Shown here: positions 25,267 to 33,640 of the stretch, in pieces
How the letters are laid out: each line of letters starts with the position of its first letter
How positions within the stretch are numbered: the stretch's first letter is position 1
Assembly: GCA_963827785.1 (NCBI GenBank)
Contig: CAWHCT010000008.1
Location: 62,001 to 126,000, forward strand
DNA from: Site-B1 sp963827785
GTDB lineage: Bacteria; Bacteroidota; Bacteroidia; Flavobacteriales; Flavobacteriaceae
Reading direction: 5' to 3'
Length of the DNA stretch: 64,000 nucleotides
Position numbers and translations under genes: made by a program
Notes under the pieces: model-generated
Seen by the model: the letters and a program-made list of their open reading frames with translations, nothing else
The model's database searches: none
Told to the model about the DNA's origin: nothing

Positions 25267-26067
25267 TTAAAATCTGTTGTCACCATCTAATATATTGCCC
25301 AAACCACCAAGAATACTACCTTCGCCCTTATCTTTACCTCCTCCTCTTGGGGCACTTGCTAAAACACGACCAGCTAATCTGCTAAACGGTAGAGACTGTA
25401 CAAATACTTTTCCAGGACCCCGAAGTTTTGCAAAAAATAATCCTTCACCCCCAAATACAGTATTTTTTATACCACCTACAAATTCAATATCATAATCAAT
25501 ATCTTGTGTAAATCCAACAATGCAACCAGTATCTACTCGCAAAGTTTCACCTGCCTGTAATACTTTTTCTGCCATGGTTCCTCCAGCATGAACAAATGCC
25601 ATTCCATCACCTTCCAGTTTTTGCATTATAAAACCTTCTCCACCAAACAAGCCTCTCCCCAATTTTTTAGAAAATTCTATGCCTACACTTACACCTTTGG
25701 CTGCACAAAGAAATGCATCTTTTTGACAAATGAATTTTCCGTTGAACTCTGTCAAGTCAATTGGTACAATTTTACCAGGATAAGGTGATGCGAAGGACAC
25801 GTTTTTTTTCCCGGACAGATCATTGTAAAATGCAGTCATAAATAAACTCTCGCCTGTTAAAATCCTTTTACCTGCTCCCAGAATGGACCCTAAAAACCCT
25901 TTATTCTTATCTGACCCATCTCCAAAAATTGTTTCCATTTTTATTCCGTCATCCATCATCATAAAGCTTCCGGCTTCTGCAACGACTCCTTCCTGCGGGT
26001 CTAGTTCAATTTCTACATACTGCATTTCTTCGCCGTAGATTCTGTAGTCAATTTCGTGTGCTGTCAT
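25267..26067 (-). CDS. AIM24/TIGR00266 family protein
   Basis: 266 residues matching the TIGR00266/AIM24 family: MQYVEIELDPQEGVVAEAGS and MMMDDGIKME at the start, repeated Gly-rich beta strands (GGEGFIMQKLEGDGMAFV, GGEGLFFAKLRGPGKVFVQ), and a Gly/Lys-rich tail. The fold is a TRAP-like double-stranded beta-helix. Bacterial members have no proven function; the yeast relative is mitochondrial. It lies 59 bases behind the DUF4442 gene and is probably co-transcribed with it. Confidence 0.88.
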   Translation of the reverse strand: MTAHEIDYRIYGEEMQYVEIELDPQEGVVAEAGSFMMMDDGIKMETIFGDGSDKNKGFLGSILGAGKRILTGESLFMTAFYNDLSGKKNVSFASPYPGKIVPIDLTEFNGKFICQKDAFLCAAKGVSVGIEFSKKLGRGLFGGEGFIMQKLEGDGMAFVHAGGTMAEKVLQAGETLRVDTGCIVGFTQDIDYDIEFVGGIKNTVFGGEGLFFAKLRGPGKVFVQSLPFSRLAGRVLASAPRGGGKDKGEGSILGGLGNILDGDNRF

Positions 26068-26126
26068 GTTGTTTATTATTTGATTATACTTTAATTTGTT
26101 TGTTCTTTATCAGTTTTGTTACATAA

Positions 26127-26582
26127 TTAATCTTTAACTTTTATTGTCCATTCAAAATTAAAATTTGACACTTCTACTCCTTCTTCATTAATACCTTTAG
26201 ATTTCATCCAAAAAGTTTGACCTTCCCCAGATTTAACTGCGTTTTTAATGGCGGAATCAATTAATTGACCTTCATTGCATTCAAAGGTAATTCTTCCTTT
26301 AGCTTTTTTGGAAAAAGAGGCATTGTTGTTGGCTACTAACATGGAAATATTTCTTCCACTTTCTTTGATTTTAGACATAACCAAAGCACCTGTTGATAAT
26401 TCAGCGGCCATACCTTGTACCGCCCAAAACATAGAATTAAAAGGGTTTTGGTTTATCCACTTATGCCTTACGGAAACTATACAATTTGTATCATTTATTA
26501 ATTTAGTTCTCACTCCACAAATATAGGCTGACGGTAGCTTGAACATTAAAAATGTATTTAATTTATTAGGAGTGATCTTCAT
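26127..26582 (-). CDS. DUF4442 hot-dog-fold protein
   Basis: 151 residues, the size of one hot-dog thioesterase-like domain. The conserved DUF4442 features are NPFNSMFWAVQGMAAELSTGALVM, matching the long central helix, followed by AFSKKAKGRITFE-type strands. Members are thought to act on acyl-CoA or related thioesters, but no activity is proven, and no clear catalytic Asp/Glu is evident. It is the first gene of a pair with the AIM24 gene and is divergent from the DUF4870 gene. Confidence 0.82.
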   Translation of the reverse strand: MKITPNKLNTFLMFKLPSAYICGVRTKLINDTNCIVSVRHKWINQNPFNSMFWAVQGMAAELSTGALVMSKIKESGRNISMLVANNNASFSKKAKGRITFECNEGQLIDSAIKNAVKSGEGQTFWMKSKGINEEGVEVSNFNFEWTIKVKD

Positions 26583-26728
26583 CTAATCAGATTTAATATT
26601 CAATAAATTTAGATAAAATTATCTAGACTCAATAATGTTAAATATATGTTAAATTATAGTACTTTGTATTGCATAATACCTTCTTTTAGATATATATTTG
26701 CATAAGAAACTATTATATACTTTTTAAA

Positions 26729-27175
26729 ATGTTAACCAATAATCAAAAAAACATTGCAACTTTTATCCATTTATCTACTTTTTGTAGATTTATTATTCCT
26801 CTTGGAAATTTTATTGGCCCAATAGTATTATGGTCCATTAATAAGGATAAATCCAGCTTTATAGATAAGCATGGTAAACAGGTCATTAATTTTCAAATAA
26901 GTATTTTGTTATATGCGCTAATAATTGGCACTATCAGCATTCCTTTTTTTGCTTTCAATTTGTTTGATGCCTTTAACTTTATTGATATTAATCATTTTGA
27001 CAGCTTTCACATAAGCTTGAGCAAACCATCACCTCTACTCTATATTGGGGGAGCATTGGGTGGTTTGGCAATAGTAGGCTTTATTCTTGAATTGGTATTC
27101 ATTATAAAAGCGAGCTTAAAAGCAAGAGATGGTGAATTATATAATTATCCGTTAACAATCAACTTTTTAAAATAA
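26729..27175 (+). CDS. DUF4870 membrane protein
   Basis: 148 residues. The N-terminal NIATFIHLSTFCRFIIPLGNFIGPIVLW and the following KHGKQVINFQISILLY are the DUF4870 (TIC20-like) signature; three to four membrane helices follow. Function unknown; in flavobacteria this gene usually precedes a PadR-PspC-GIN cluster, as here, which suggests a shared role in membrane-stress response. It ends 133 bases before padR. Confidence 0.85.
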   Translation: MLTNNQKNIATFIHLSTFCRFIIPLGNFIGPIVLWSINKDKSSFIDKHGKQVINFQISILLYALIIGTISIPFFAFNLFDAFNFIDINHFDSFHISLSKPSPLLYIGGALGGLAIVGFILELVFIIKASLKARDGELYNYPLTINFLK

Positions 27176-27190
27176 CCATCAATCAAAAAA

Positions 27191-27289
27191 AATGAACAGT
27201 TTCACAATTAAATTCATTAAACATGAAATGAGCAATGTAAAATTTAATATTAACCTAAAAAGTTTAATGCGAATTACATTTGACTTCTA
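27191..27289 (+). CDS. Possible 32-residue small protein
   Basis: An ATG-initiated frame of 32 codons between the DUF4870 and PadR genes, ending 18 bases before padR. It is rich in Lys, Asn and Phe and preceded by an A-rich stretch, the usual flavobacterial translation context. Chance occurrence is quite possible in such AT-rich DNA; it is recorded only because the position is operon-like. Confidence 0.2.
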
Positions 27290-27307
27290 AAAAAATATAA
27301 CGAACAA

Positions 27308-27649
27308 ATGAAAATAGAGAATACAAAAGCACAAATGCGAAAAGGTGTCTTGGAATACTGCATACTATCGGTCTTAAAAGATGACGATGCCTATGTTGCA
27401 GAGATTCTGGGAACCTTAAAAGAAGCAAAGTTGCTTGTAGTGGAAGGAACAATTTACCCTTTGCTAACAAGATTAAAAAATGCCGGACTGCTCAATTATC
27501 GTTGGGAAGAATCCACATCTGGTCCTCCTAGGAAGTATTATGGTTTAACTGAAACAGGAAAACTGTTTTTAAAGGAATTGAATACTACCTGGAGTGAACT
27601 ACAAAACGCAGTAAATTTAGTAACAAGCATAAAAAAATCGAAAAAATGA
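27308..27649 (+). CDS. PadR-family transcriptional regulator
   Basis: 113 residues of the PadR winged-helix type: MRKGVLEYCILSVLKDDDAYVAEI at the start, then VEGTIYPLLTRLKNAGLLNY (recognition helix) and SGPPRKYYGLTETGKLFL (wing). PadR proteins are usually repressors that respond to small molecules or stress. Its stop codon overlaps the start of the PspC gene by 4 bases (ATGA), so it certainly shares a transcript with it and probably regulates the cluster. Confidence 0.92.
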   Translation: MKIENTKAQMRKGVLEYCILSVLKDDDAYVAEILGTLKEAKLLVVEGTIYPLLTRLKNAGLLNYRWEESTSGPPRKYYGLTETGKLFLKELNTTWSELQNAVNLVTSIKKSKK

Positions 27650-29400
27650 ATAAAACAGTCAACATAAATTTAGCAGGTATATTCTTCCATATAGATGAAG
27701 ACGCATACTTAAAATTACAACGCTATCTTGAGGCTATAAAACGTTCATTTACTGACTCTCAAGGACGATCTGAAATTATTTCAGATATAGAAGCGCGTAT
27801 TTCAGAATTATTCTCTGAGCGCATGAAAACAGAAAAACAGGTCATTGGCATGAAGGAAGTTGATGAGGTTATTACCATTATGGGCCAACCTGAAGATTAC
27901 CTCGTGGATGACGAAATCTTTGAAGATGAGCCTAAGATATTCACTTCAAAAGGATCTGCCAAAAAATTATTCAGAGATACAGACAACTCTTATATCGGCG
28001 GTGTTGCATCTGGACTTGGACATTATTTAGGTATTGATGTGATTTGGATCAGACTTTTATGGATCCTCTTAGCATTAGGCTCCGGTGGTACATTTATATT
28101 TATTTACATCCTTTTCTGGGTGTTAGTTCCCGAAGCCCTCACTACTTCAGATAAACTGATCATGACAGGAGAACCTGTAAATATTAGCAACATCGAAAAA
28201 AAAATCAAAAAAGGATTCGATGAGGTTAGTGAAACCGTAAAAAGCGTAGACTATCAAAAATACGGTAAAAAGGTTAAATCCAGTTCGCAAACCTTCTTTG
28301 ACGCCATAGGTAATGTGATCATGTTTTTCCTTAAGTTATTTGCTAAATTCATCGGCCTGATCCTGATAATAATTGGAGCAGTAACCATATTTAGTCTATT
28401 TGTAAGCTTGTTGTCTTTAGGAACATCATCATTCTTTGAACCTTGGTGGATGGACTATCCAGATGCCTTGATAACAACAGGGATGCCAATTTGGTTAGGG
28501 TCAATAATGCTGTTCTTCCTTTTTGGAATTCCTGCATTCTTCGTTCTTTATCTGGGTTTAAAGATCCTTATAAACAACCTTAAATCCATAGGCAGTATTG
28601 CTAAATTTGCTTTATTAGGATTATGGTTGCTATCAATTATTGGACTGATTATTACAAGTATAAAATGGACTTCTGAATTTGCTTTGGAATCAACTGTTAC
28701 TTCAAAACATGAATTGGTTTATAACTCATCTGATACATTAAACATAAAAATGGCACCAAGTGATCTGGATAGTTATAAACATGGCATGTACAGAAACAAT
28801 GGTTTTGAAGTAAAATTCAATGACAAAGATGAAAAGATCATATTTTCCAGAAACATAAGATTAACTGTTCGTTCTACTTCCGATTCTATTCCATTTTTAC
28901 AAATTGAAAAGGAAGCAAAAGGAAAGGATTACATTCAGGCAAAAGAAAAGGCACAAAATGTTAACTATAGTTTTTCATTAAACAATAATGCACTTTTGCT
29001 TGACAATTTCCTCTTGACGGATTACGAGAATAAATTCAGAGATCAAAATGTTGAATTATTCCTCTATTTGCCCGAGGGTGCGCATGTAGAATTAGACAGC
29101 AATCTTGGGTCTTTTTTAAATCATTCCAGATCGAGTGAAAATATAATTTCACACAATTATGCAGGGCATGTATTGAAGATAGAAAAAGATTCTGTTGAAT
29201 GTTTGGATTGTGATGATGAAATTTCTAATAGTATAATGGATAATGATGGTGCAAAAGTAAAGATTGATGAAGATGGAGTGATCATAAAAAGTGATGATGT
29301 GAATATAATCATAAATGAAGATGGTGTTAAAGCAGAATCAAAAGAAGTGAAAGTCAATATCAATGAGGATGGAATCGATATCAAATCAGATGACATGTAA
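27646..29400 (+). CDS. PspC-domain membrane protein with a repeated acidic C-terminus
   Basis: 584 residues. Residues 1-95 are a soluble helical domain common before flavobacterial PspC (IFFHIDEDAYLKLQRYLEAI). The PspC domain is at about 105-165 (LFRDTDNSYIGGVASGLGHYLGID plus one helix). Several further helices follow up to about residue 350. The C-terminal part is periplasmic or cytoplasmic beta-rich sequence, ending in three 16-residue repeats centred on EDG at residues 542, 558 and 574. PspC proteins respond to membrane stress. Translation is coupled to padR by a 4-base overlap. Confidence 0.88.
   Translation: MNKTVNINLAGIFFHIDEDAYLKLQRYLEAIKRSFTDSQGRSEIISDIEARISELFSERMKTEKQVIGMKEVDEVITIMGQPEDYLVDDEIFEDEPKIFTSKGSAKKLFRDTDNSYIGGVASGLGHYLGIDVIWIRLLWILLALGSGGTFIFIYILFWVLVPEALTTSDKLIMTGEPVNISNIEKKIKKGFDEVSETVKSVDYQKYGKKVKSSSQTFFDAIGNVIMFFLKLFAKFIGLILIIIGAVTIFSLFVSLLSLGTSSFFEPWWMDYPDALITTGMPIWLGSIMLFFLFGIPAFFVLYLGLKILINNLKSIGSIAKFALLGLWLLSIIGLIITSIKWTSEFALESTVTSKHELVYNSSDTLNIKMAPSDLDSYKHGMYRNNGFEVKFNDKDEKIIFSRNIRLTVRSTSDSIPFLQIEKEAKGKDYIQAKEKAQNVNYSFSLNNNALLLDNFLLTDYENKFRDQNVELFLYLPEGAHVELDSNLGSFLNHSRSSENIISHNYAGHVLKIEKDSVECLDCDDEISNSIMDNDGAKVKIDEDGVIIKSDDVNIIINEDGVKAESKEVKVNINEDGIDIKSDDM
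29254..29397 (+). repeat. Three 48-base coding repeats at the end of the PspC gene
   Basis: Three 16-residue units with the pattern V-x-I-[DN]-E-D-G-[VI]-x-x-K-S-x-[DE]. The EDG triplets are exactly 16 residues (48 bases) apart. The outer two units are closest to each other, ending in the same IKSDD. Confidence 0.75.
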
Positions 29401-29497
29401 ACAATTCATCATTTAAATGTTACAATTCAGAACCTTAAGTTTTAAATAAATCTAAAATTAAAAGACATTTACTCAATCAATCAAAAATCGAACAATC

Positions 29498-29551
29498 ATG
29501 ATCACATTAGTCAAAATAATAGCTGCAATTTTAATAGACATATTATTTTAA
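29498..29551 (+). pseudogene. 17-codon frame resembling a truncated GIN-lipoprotein signal peptide
   Basis: ATG at 29498 opens 17 codons (MITLVKIIAAILIDILF) then a stop, 23 bases before the GIN lipoprotein gene. The sequence looks like the first part of the signal peptides that begin GIN/DUF2807 lipoproteins, but without a lipobox. It may be the remnant of a duplicated GIN gene or a tiny membrane peptide. Both are guesses. Confidence 0.3.
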
Positions 29552-29574
29552 AACCAATCAATATCAATTTAATT

Positions 29575-30303
29575 ATGAGACTTAAAGCAAATTATTTAAT
29601 AGGTGTTTTTCTAAGTATCCTTTTAATGTCATGTCAATTTAATGGTAACTTCTCCTTTGGAGTAAAGGGCAACGGAAATGTCATAAAAAAAGATCGATCA
29701 GTTTCGGGAAATTTTAATAAAATTGAGATTAGCCGAGGCCTGGATGTATATCTGATACAAAGCGATGACACTTCAATTCAGGTGGAAGCTGATGAGAATT
29801 TGCACGACATCATAATAACAGAAGTGGAAGGCAATACCTTGAAAATTTATGCTGATGAGAATATATCCTCATCAAAATCTCAAAAAGTATTTGCGAATTT
29901 CAAAGATATTCAGGAGATCAGTTCAACTAGCGGCTCTGATGTTTATTCTACAACCCTTATCAAATCGGATGTATTAAAATTAACAACAACAAGTGGGAGT
30001 GATATGGAGCTTGAAATTGAAGTTGATGTTGTTGAATGTAAAGCTACTAGTGGCAGTGACCTCAGATTAACTGGAACAGCAAATAAAATTTTTGCAGAAG
30101 CAACAAGTGGCAGCGACATCAAAGCCGGAGATTTAATAGCTAAATATGGTAAAGCAAACGCAACCAGTGGGGCGGATATCATCTTAAACACATCAGAAGA
30201 ACTATTTGCAAAAGCCTCAAGTGGAGGTGATATCAAATATTATGGAAATCCTGATAAGATAACCAAAAAAGGAGGCGTTTCCGGTAGTGTAGGTAAAAAA
30301 TAA
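29575..30303 (+). CDS. GIN-domain (DUF2807) lipoprotein
   Basis: 242 residues with a lipoprotein signal (LLMSCQF). The DUF2807 head-GIN domain begins at GNGNVIKKDRSVSGNF and forms a right-handed beta-helix. Repeats of a TSGSD motif (about residues 122, 142, 158, 175; then TSGAD and SSGGD) mark successive turns of the helix. Function is unknown, but these proteins are encoded beside PspC/PadR in many Bacteroidota and are surface or periplasmic. It is probably the last gene of the padR-pspC transcript. Confidence 0.87.
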   Translation: MRLKANYLIGVFLSILLMSCQFNGNFSFGVKGNGNVIKKDRSVSGNFNKIEISRGLDVYLIQSDDTSIQVEADENLHDIIITEVEGNTLKIYADENISSSKSQKVFANFKDIQEISSTSGSDVYSTTLIKSDVLKLTTTSGSDMELEIEVDVVECKATSGSDLRLTGTANKIFAEATSGSDIKAGDLIAKYGKANATSGADIILNTSEELFAKASSGGDIKYYGNPDKITKKGGVSGSVGKK

Positions 30304-30325
30304 ATAAACTATCCAACCAATAAAT

Positions 30326-30364
30326 AACCGTTTCAAGCTTTTTTTAAGGTTTGGGACGGTTTTT
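30326..30364 (+). terminator. Probable intrinsic terminator between the two GIN genes
   Basis: An 11-bp stem with two G-U pairs (30326-30336 with 30351-30361) followed by T residues. Directly after it, TATATTTG at 30368-30375 matches the TAnnTTTG -7 element perfectly and could start the second GIN gene's own transcript. Confidence 0.55.
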
Positions 30365-30399
30365 GATTATATTTGTGTGAATATCAAACAATATATTAA

Positions 30400-31248
30400 A
30401 TGAACGCAAGATTACTATCTATTTTACTATTAACCTTTTTTACTTCAATTACGCTTGCACAATCCAAAATTAAAGGCAATAAAAATGTTACCATTATTCA
30501 AACTGAACTTAATTCGTTTAACAAGTTAGTCCTTGGTGAAAAATTAAAAGTTTCAATAATAAAAGACGATGTGGCATCCATTGAAATTAAAACAGATGAA
30601 AATTTACATGATGTTATTAAATTCAATGTTTCCGATAGCGTATTAAGATTAAAAACCACAAAACGTATTACATCTAAAAAAGCACTGGATATAACAGTTA
30701 GATATACTGAAACTATGCATGAAATTGAATTAAATGACGATGCCGAATTAAACTCTATAAATTCTATTGATAATGATAATTTTGTTTTGAAATTAAATGA
30801 TGATGCTAAAGCCAATTTGAACGTAAGGTCTAGTTCTTTTAAACTTATAAACAACAACACATCTACTCTTAAATTAAATGCCAGATCAAGGTTTAATATT
30901 GAAAGTAAATTAGTAGTTCTAGAACTAAATGAAAGCAGCAGTACAGAAGCACTAGTAACTTGCGATAGTCTTAAATTGGATATGTATCAAAGAGCCTTTG
31001 CTAAAATTGAAGGCGATGTAAAGCTATTGCAGGCTAATACGATTAATTCCAGCAATTTTATTGGAAAAAATTTAGCTGTAAACAATTGTGAGATTATTGC
31101 TGAAGATTCAAGTGATTTTGCAATACAGGTGTTAGATGAAATAATTATTGAATCATCCGGGTCAAGCGAAGTAACTATTTATAGTGACCCAAGAATTACT
31201 GTTAACAGATTTTCTGATACGGCAAAACTTTATAAAAAAGAACTTTAA
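30400..31248 (+). CDS. Second GIN-domain (DUF2807) protein, secreted
   Basis: 282 residues. A cleavable signal peptide (ending near TLAQSK) rather than a lipobox distinguishes it from the neighbour. The GIN domain starts with KGNKNVTIIQTELNSFNKLVLGE and continues as a beta-helix with Asn/Asp-rich turns; the TSGSD motif of the neighbour is replaced by varied DDA and SSS turns. The two proteins are distant paralogues. It seems to be transcribed separately, since a terminator-like hairpin and a -7 element lie between the two genes. Confidence 0.82.
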   Translation: MNARLLSILLLTFFTSITLAQSKIKGNKNVTIIQTELNSFNKLVLGEKLKVSIIKDDVASIEIKTDENLHDVIKFNVSDSVLRLKTTKRITSKKALDITVRYTETMHEIELNDDAELNSINSIDNDNFVLKLNDDAKANLNVRSSSFKLINNNTSTLKLNARSRFNIESKLVVLELNESSSTEALVTCDSLKLDMYQRAFAKIEGDVKLLQANTINSSNFIGKNLAVNNCEIIAEDSSDFAIQVLDEIIIESSGSSEVTIYSDPRITVNRFSDTAKLYKKEL

Positions 31249-31251
31249 AAA

Positions 31252-31279
31252 AAAATCCGAAGCCTAAACTTCGGATTTT
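31252..31279. terminator. Bidirectional terminator between GIN gene and trxB
   Basis: An 11-bp stem (31252-31262 with 31269-31279) and six-base loop, flanked by A-run and T-run, between convergent genes. Confidence 0.86.
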
Positions 31280-31301
31280 CTTTTTAATTCAAAACTAAAT
31301 T

Positions 31302-32279
31302 TCAATATTGAGGTGTTGACACTTCAAAGGTCGCATCTTTGGAAGCCAAATATCTTTCCGCATCCAAAGCTGCCATACAACCGGTTCCTGCAGCTGTTAC
31401 TGCTTGTCTGTAAACATGATCAGCAGCATCTCCGGAAACAAATACACCTTCAACATTAGTTTTTGAAGTACCTGGAACATTAATTATATAACCTGTTTTG
31501 TCAAGGTTTAAATAATCCTTAAAAATTGCAGTATTAGGTGTGTGACCAATTGCCACAAAAAATCCGGTTGCAGGAATTTCCTTTTCCTCTCCACTTACAT
31601 TATTTTTCACCCTAACACCTGTCACAACTTGGCCATCACCCAGAACTTCCAATGCATTTGTATTGAATAAAATTTCAATATTCTCAGTATTCTTCACTCT
31701 GTTTGCCATAATTTTTGATGCTCTAAAAACATCTCTACGCACCAGCATGGTTACTTTTTTACACAATTGTGACAGATAGTGAGCTTCTTCACATGCCGAA
31801 TCACCTGCACCTACTATCACTACTTCCTGTCCTTTATAGAAAAATCCGTCACAAACCGCACAGGCAGAAACCCCTCCACCTAATTTTAAATATTTTTGTT
31901 CAGATTCCAAACCTAAATATTTAGCGGAAGCTCCAGTTGAAATTATAACAGTATTACAATGTATCTCTTTTGTATCATTAACCCATACTTTATGAATTGG
32001 ACCTGAGAAATCAACTTTTGTAATCCAGCCATCTCTTACATCTGTTTTAAATCGTTCTGCTTGAGCCTGCAATTGCATCATCATTTCCGGTCCTGTCACT
32101 CCGTCCGGATAACCTGGAAAATTTTCGACTTCAGTGGTTGTAGTTAATTGTCCCCCTGGTTGGCTTCCTTGGTATAAAACCGGTTTCATGTTTGCTCTTG
32201 CGGCATAAATGGCAGCTGTGTATCCTGCTGGTCCGGAACCTATTATTAAACATTTTACTCTTTCTATTGAATCAGACAT
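31302..32279 (-). CDS. trxB: Thioredoxin-disulfide reductase
   Basis: 325 residues, the typical TrxB length. It has the FAD-binding GSGPAGYTAAIYAARA (residues 15-29), the redox-active CAVC (Cys140, Cys143), the NADPH-binding GAGDSACEEA, and the closing FAD segment VFVSGDAAD. The enzyme passes electrons from NADPH to thioredoxin in the cytoplasm. A TACATTTG -7 element lies 20 bases before the start. It is a single-gene unit. Confidence 0.96.
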   Translation of the reverse strand: MSDSIERVKCLIIGSGPAGYTAAIYAARANMKPVLYQGSQPGGQLTTTTEVENFPGYPDGVTGPEMMMQLQAQAERFKTDVRDGWITKVDFSGPIHKVWVNDTKEIHCNTVIISTGASAKYLGLESEQKYLKLGGGVSACAVCDGFFYKGQEVVIVGAGDSACEEAHYLSQLCKKVTMLVRRDVFRASKIMANRVKNTENIEILFNTNALEVLGDGQVVTGVRVKNNVSGEEKEIPATGFFVAIGHTPNTAIFKDYLNLDKTGYIINVPGTSKTNVEGVFVSGDAADHVYRQAVTAAGTGCMAALDAERYLASKDATFEVSTPQY

Positions 32280-32299
32280 ATTTTGTTAATTTTACTTCG

Positions 32300-32307
32300 C
32301 AAATGTA
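32300..32307 (-). promoter_or_regulatory. Putative -7 element of trxB
   Basis: On the minus strand this reads TACATTTG, a full match to the Bacteroidota -7 consensus TAnnTTTG, 20 bases before the trxB ATG. The -33 partner is poorly defined: the nearest TTTG is 24 bases upstream. Confidence 0.45.
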
Positions 32308-32442
32308 TCGCTTTTCATAAAAAAAAATGATCAAAATTTATCAAAAGTTATTATCAGAAAATAATTAATAATTATGTTTAAATTCATTTAACCTTTTTTT
32401 TGTAACTTTATGAGAATCCATAACTAATCAAATACTGCAATT

Positions 32443-32898
32443 ATGAAAAATTTGTTAATAGCATGTTTTGTGATTTTCGCAATCGCGTCTTGTAATAACA
32501 CCAAACAAAATTCTGAATCAACAGCTGAAGAAAAACTAACACTCGAAGGTACTTGGGAACTCACAAGTTACTATAATTACCAAGACAACAAAATTTCCGA
32601 TTCTTTTGGACTAAGTCCCGGTTATAAACAGATTAAAATGTACACTCCTACTCATGTCATGTGGGCAAGAAAAGTTCCTTCTGATTCTTTAGAATATTTT
32701 GGTTTTGGAACCTACAAAATCACGGATACAAGTTTAGTTGAAATGTTGGATTATGGTTCAAAAATGATGAATCAAGCAATTGAAGAAAATTTAGAATTTC
32801 CATTCGAACTTCAAGTTGAGAAAAATAGATTTATTCAGATAGATTTGGATGAAGATGGCAACAGAATTTTTTCTGAAAATTATATAAGAATCGAATAA
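32443..32898 (+). CDS. Lipocalin-like lipoprotein
   Basis: 151 residues with a lipobox (AIASC) after a 16-residue signal. The mature part begins LEGTWELTSYYNYQDN, the pattern of the first strand of lipocalin-like domains, and goes on with alternating strands to YIRIE at the end. No ligand is known. It precedes the nickel transporter gene by 37 bases and might share a transcript with it, but nothing in its sequence suggests a role in nickel or hydrogen metabolism. Confidence 0.78.
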   Translation: MKNLLIACFVIFAIASCNNTKQNSESTAEEKLTLEGTWELTSYYNYQDNKISDSFGLSPGYKQIKMYTPTHVMWARKVPSDSLEYFGFGTYKITDTSLVEMLDYGSKMMNQAIEENLEFPFELQVEKNRFIQIDLDEDGNRIFSENYIRIE

Positions 32899-32935
32899 TA
32901 AATCACTTTTTTTTTAAAACTGATATTGATCTTTT

Positions 32936-33640
32936 ATGATTGATACTTTTCCGTTTTTTGCTGCTCTAATAGCCTCTATTTTACATGTCATTAGTGGTCC
33001 TGATCATTTAGCAGCGGTTATTCCTTTTGCAATAGAATCGAAAAAAAAGGCCTGGAAAATTGGTCTGTTTTGGGGAATTGGTCATTTATTGGGAATGATG
33101 TTGATTGGAATCCTTTTTCTTTTATTCAGAGAGTTAATTCCAGTAGAAAAAATATCTGAATATAGTGAACAATTAGTGGGAATTGTTTTAGTTTTCATCG
33201 GCTTATGGTCCTTCTATAAAATATTTAAAGAGGACAGAAAGCACAAACATTTACACATTCATGCAGAAAATTCCCCAATAATTCATAAGCACGAACATGA
33301 GCATCAACATGCACATGGTCACCACCACATTCATAAAGCAGATGTAAAGCAAGGTCATCTTGCTTCATTATCTGTAGGTGTTCTTCACGGATTAGCCGGA
33401 ATATCACATTTTATACTATTCATTCCAATAGCCAGTTTCAGCAATAAATTGGATTCCATTAATTATTTAATTGGTTTTGCTCTGGGAATAATAGTAGCCA
33501 TGACAGTCTTTGCTCTAATTGTTGGCCGGATTTCTTCTTACAGTAAGACTGAACATAATGATGCCTTATTTAAAGGAATTAGATTTGCAGGTGGACTTTT
33601 TGCTATAATTATTGGAATTTATTGGATGTTTAGCAACTAA
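32936..33640 (+). CDS. NicO/UreH-type nickel transporter with a His-rich loop
   Basis: 234 residues with about six membrane helices. The first helix carries HVISGPDHLAAV (His17, Asp23, His24), the metal-binding signature of the nickel/cobalt transporter superfamily as spelt in UreH-like members. The cytoplasmic loop between helices 3 and 4 (about residues 100-140) is packed with His. The gene abuts the hydrogenase island, and both hydrogenases need nickel, so nickel uptake is the best reading. Its stop codon overlaps that of the convergent hypE by 4 bases. Sulfite-exporter-type function is an unlikely alternative. Confidence 0.83.
   Translation: MIDTFPFFAALIASILHVISGPDHLAAVIPFAIESKKKAWKIGLFWGIGHLLGMMLIGILFLLFRELIPVEKISEYSEQLVGIVLVFIGLWSFYKIFKEDRKHKHLHIHAENSPIIHKHEHEHQHAHGHHHIHKADVKQGHLASLSVGVLHGLAGISHFILFIPIASFSNKLDSINYLIGFALGIIVAMTVFALIVGRISSYSKTEHNDALFKGIRFAGGLFAIIIGIYWMFSN

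Noticed and set aside
25277..25495. Plus-strand Pro/Ser-rich frame within the AIM24 gene
   Set aside because: It is antisense to Gly-rich codons of a well-supported gene, which explains the Pro-rich translation.
29943..30236. Minus-strand 97-codon frame within the first GIN gene
   Set aside because: Its repeats (SLPLVA) mirror the TSGSD repeats of the sense strand; it is a shadow of the GIN gene.
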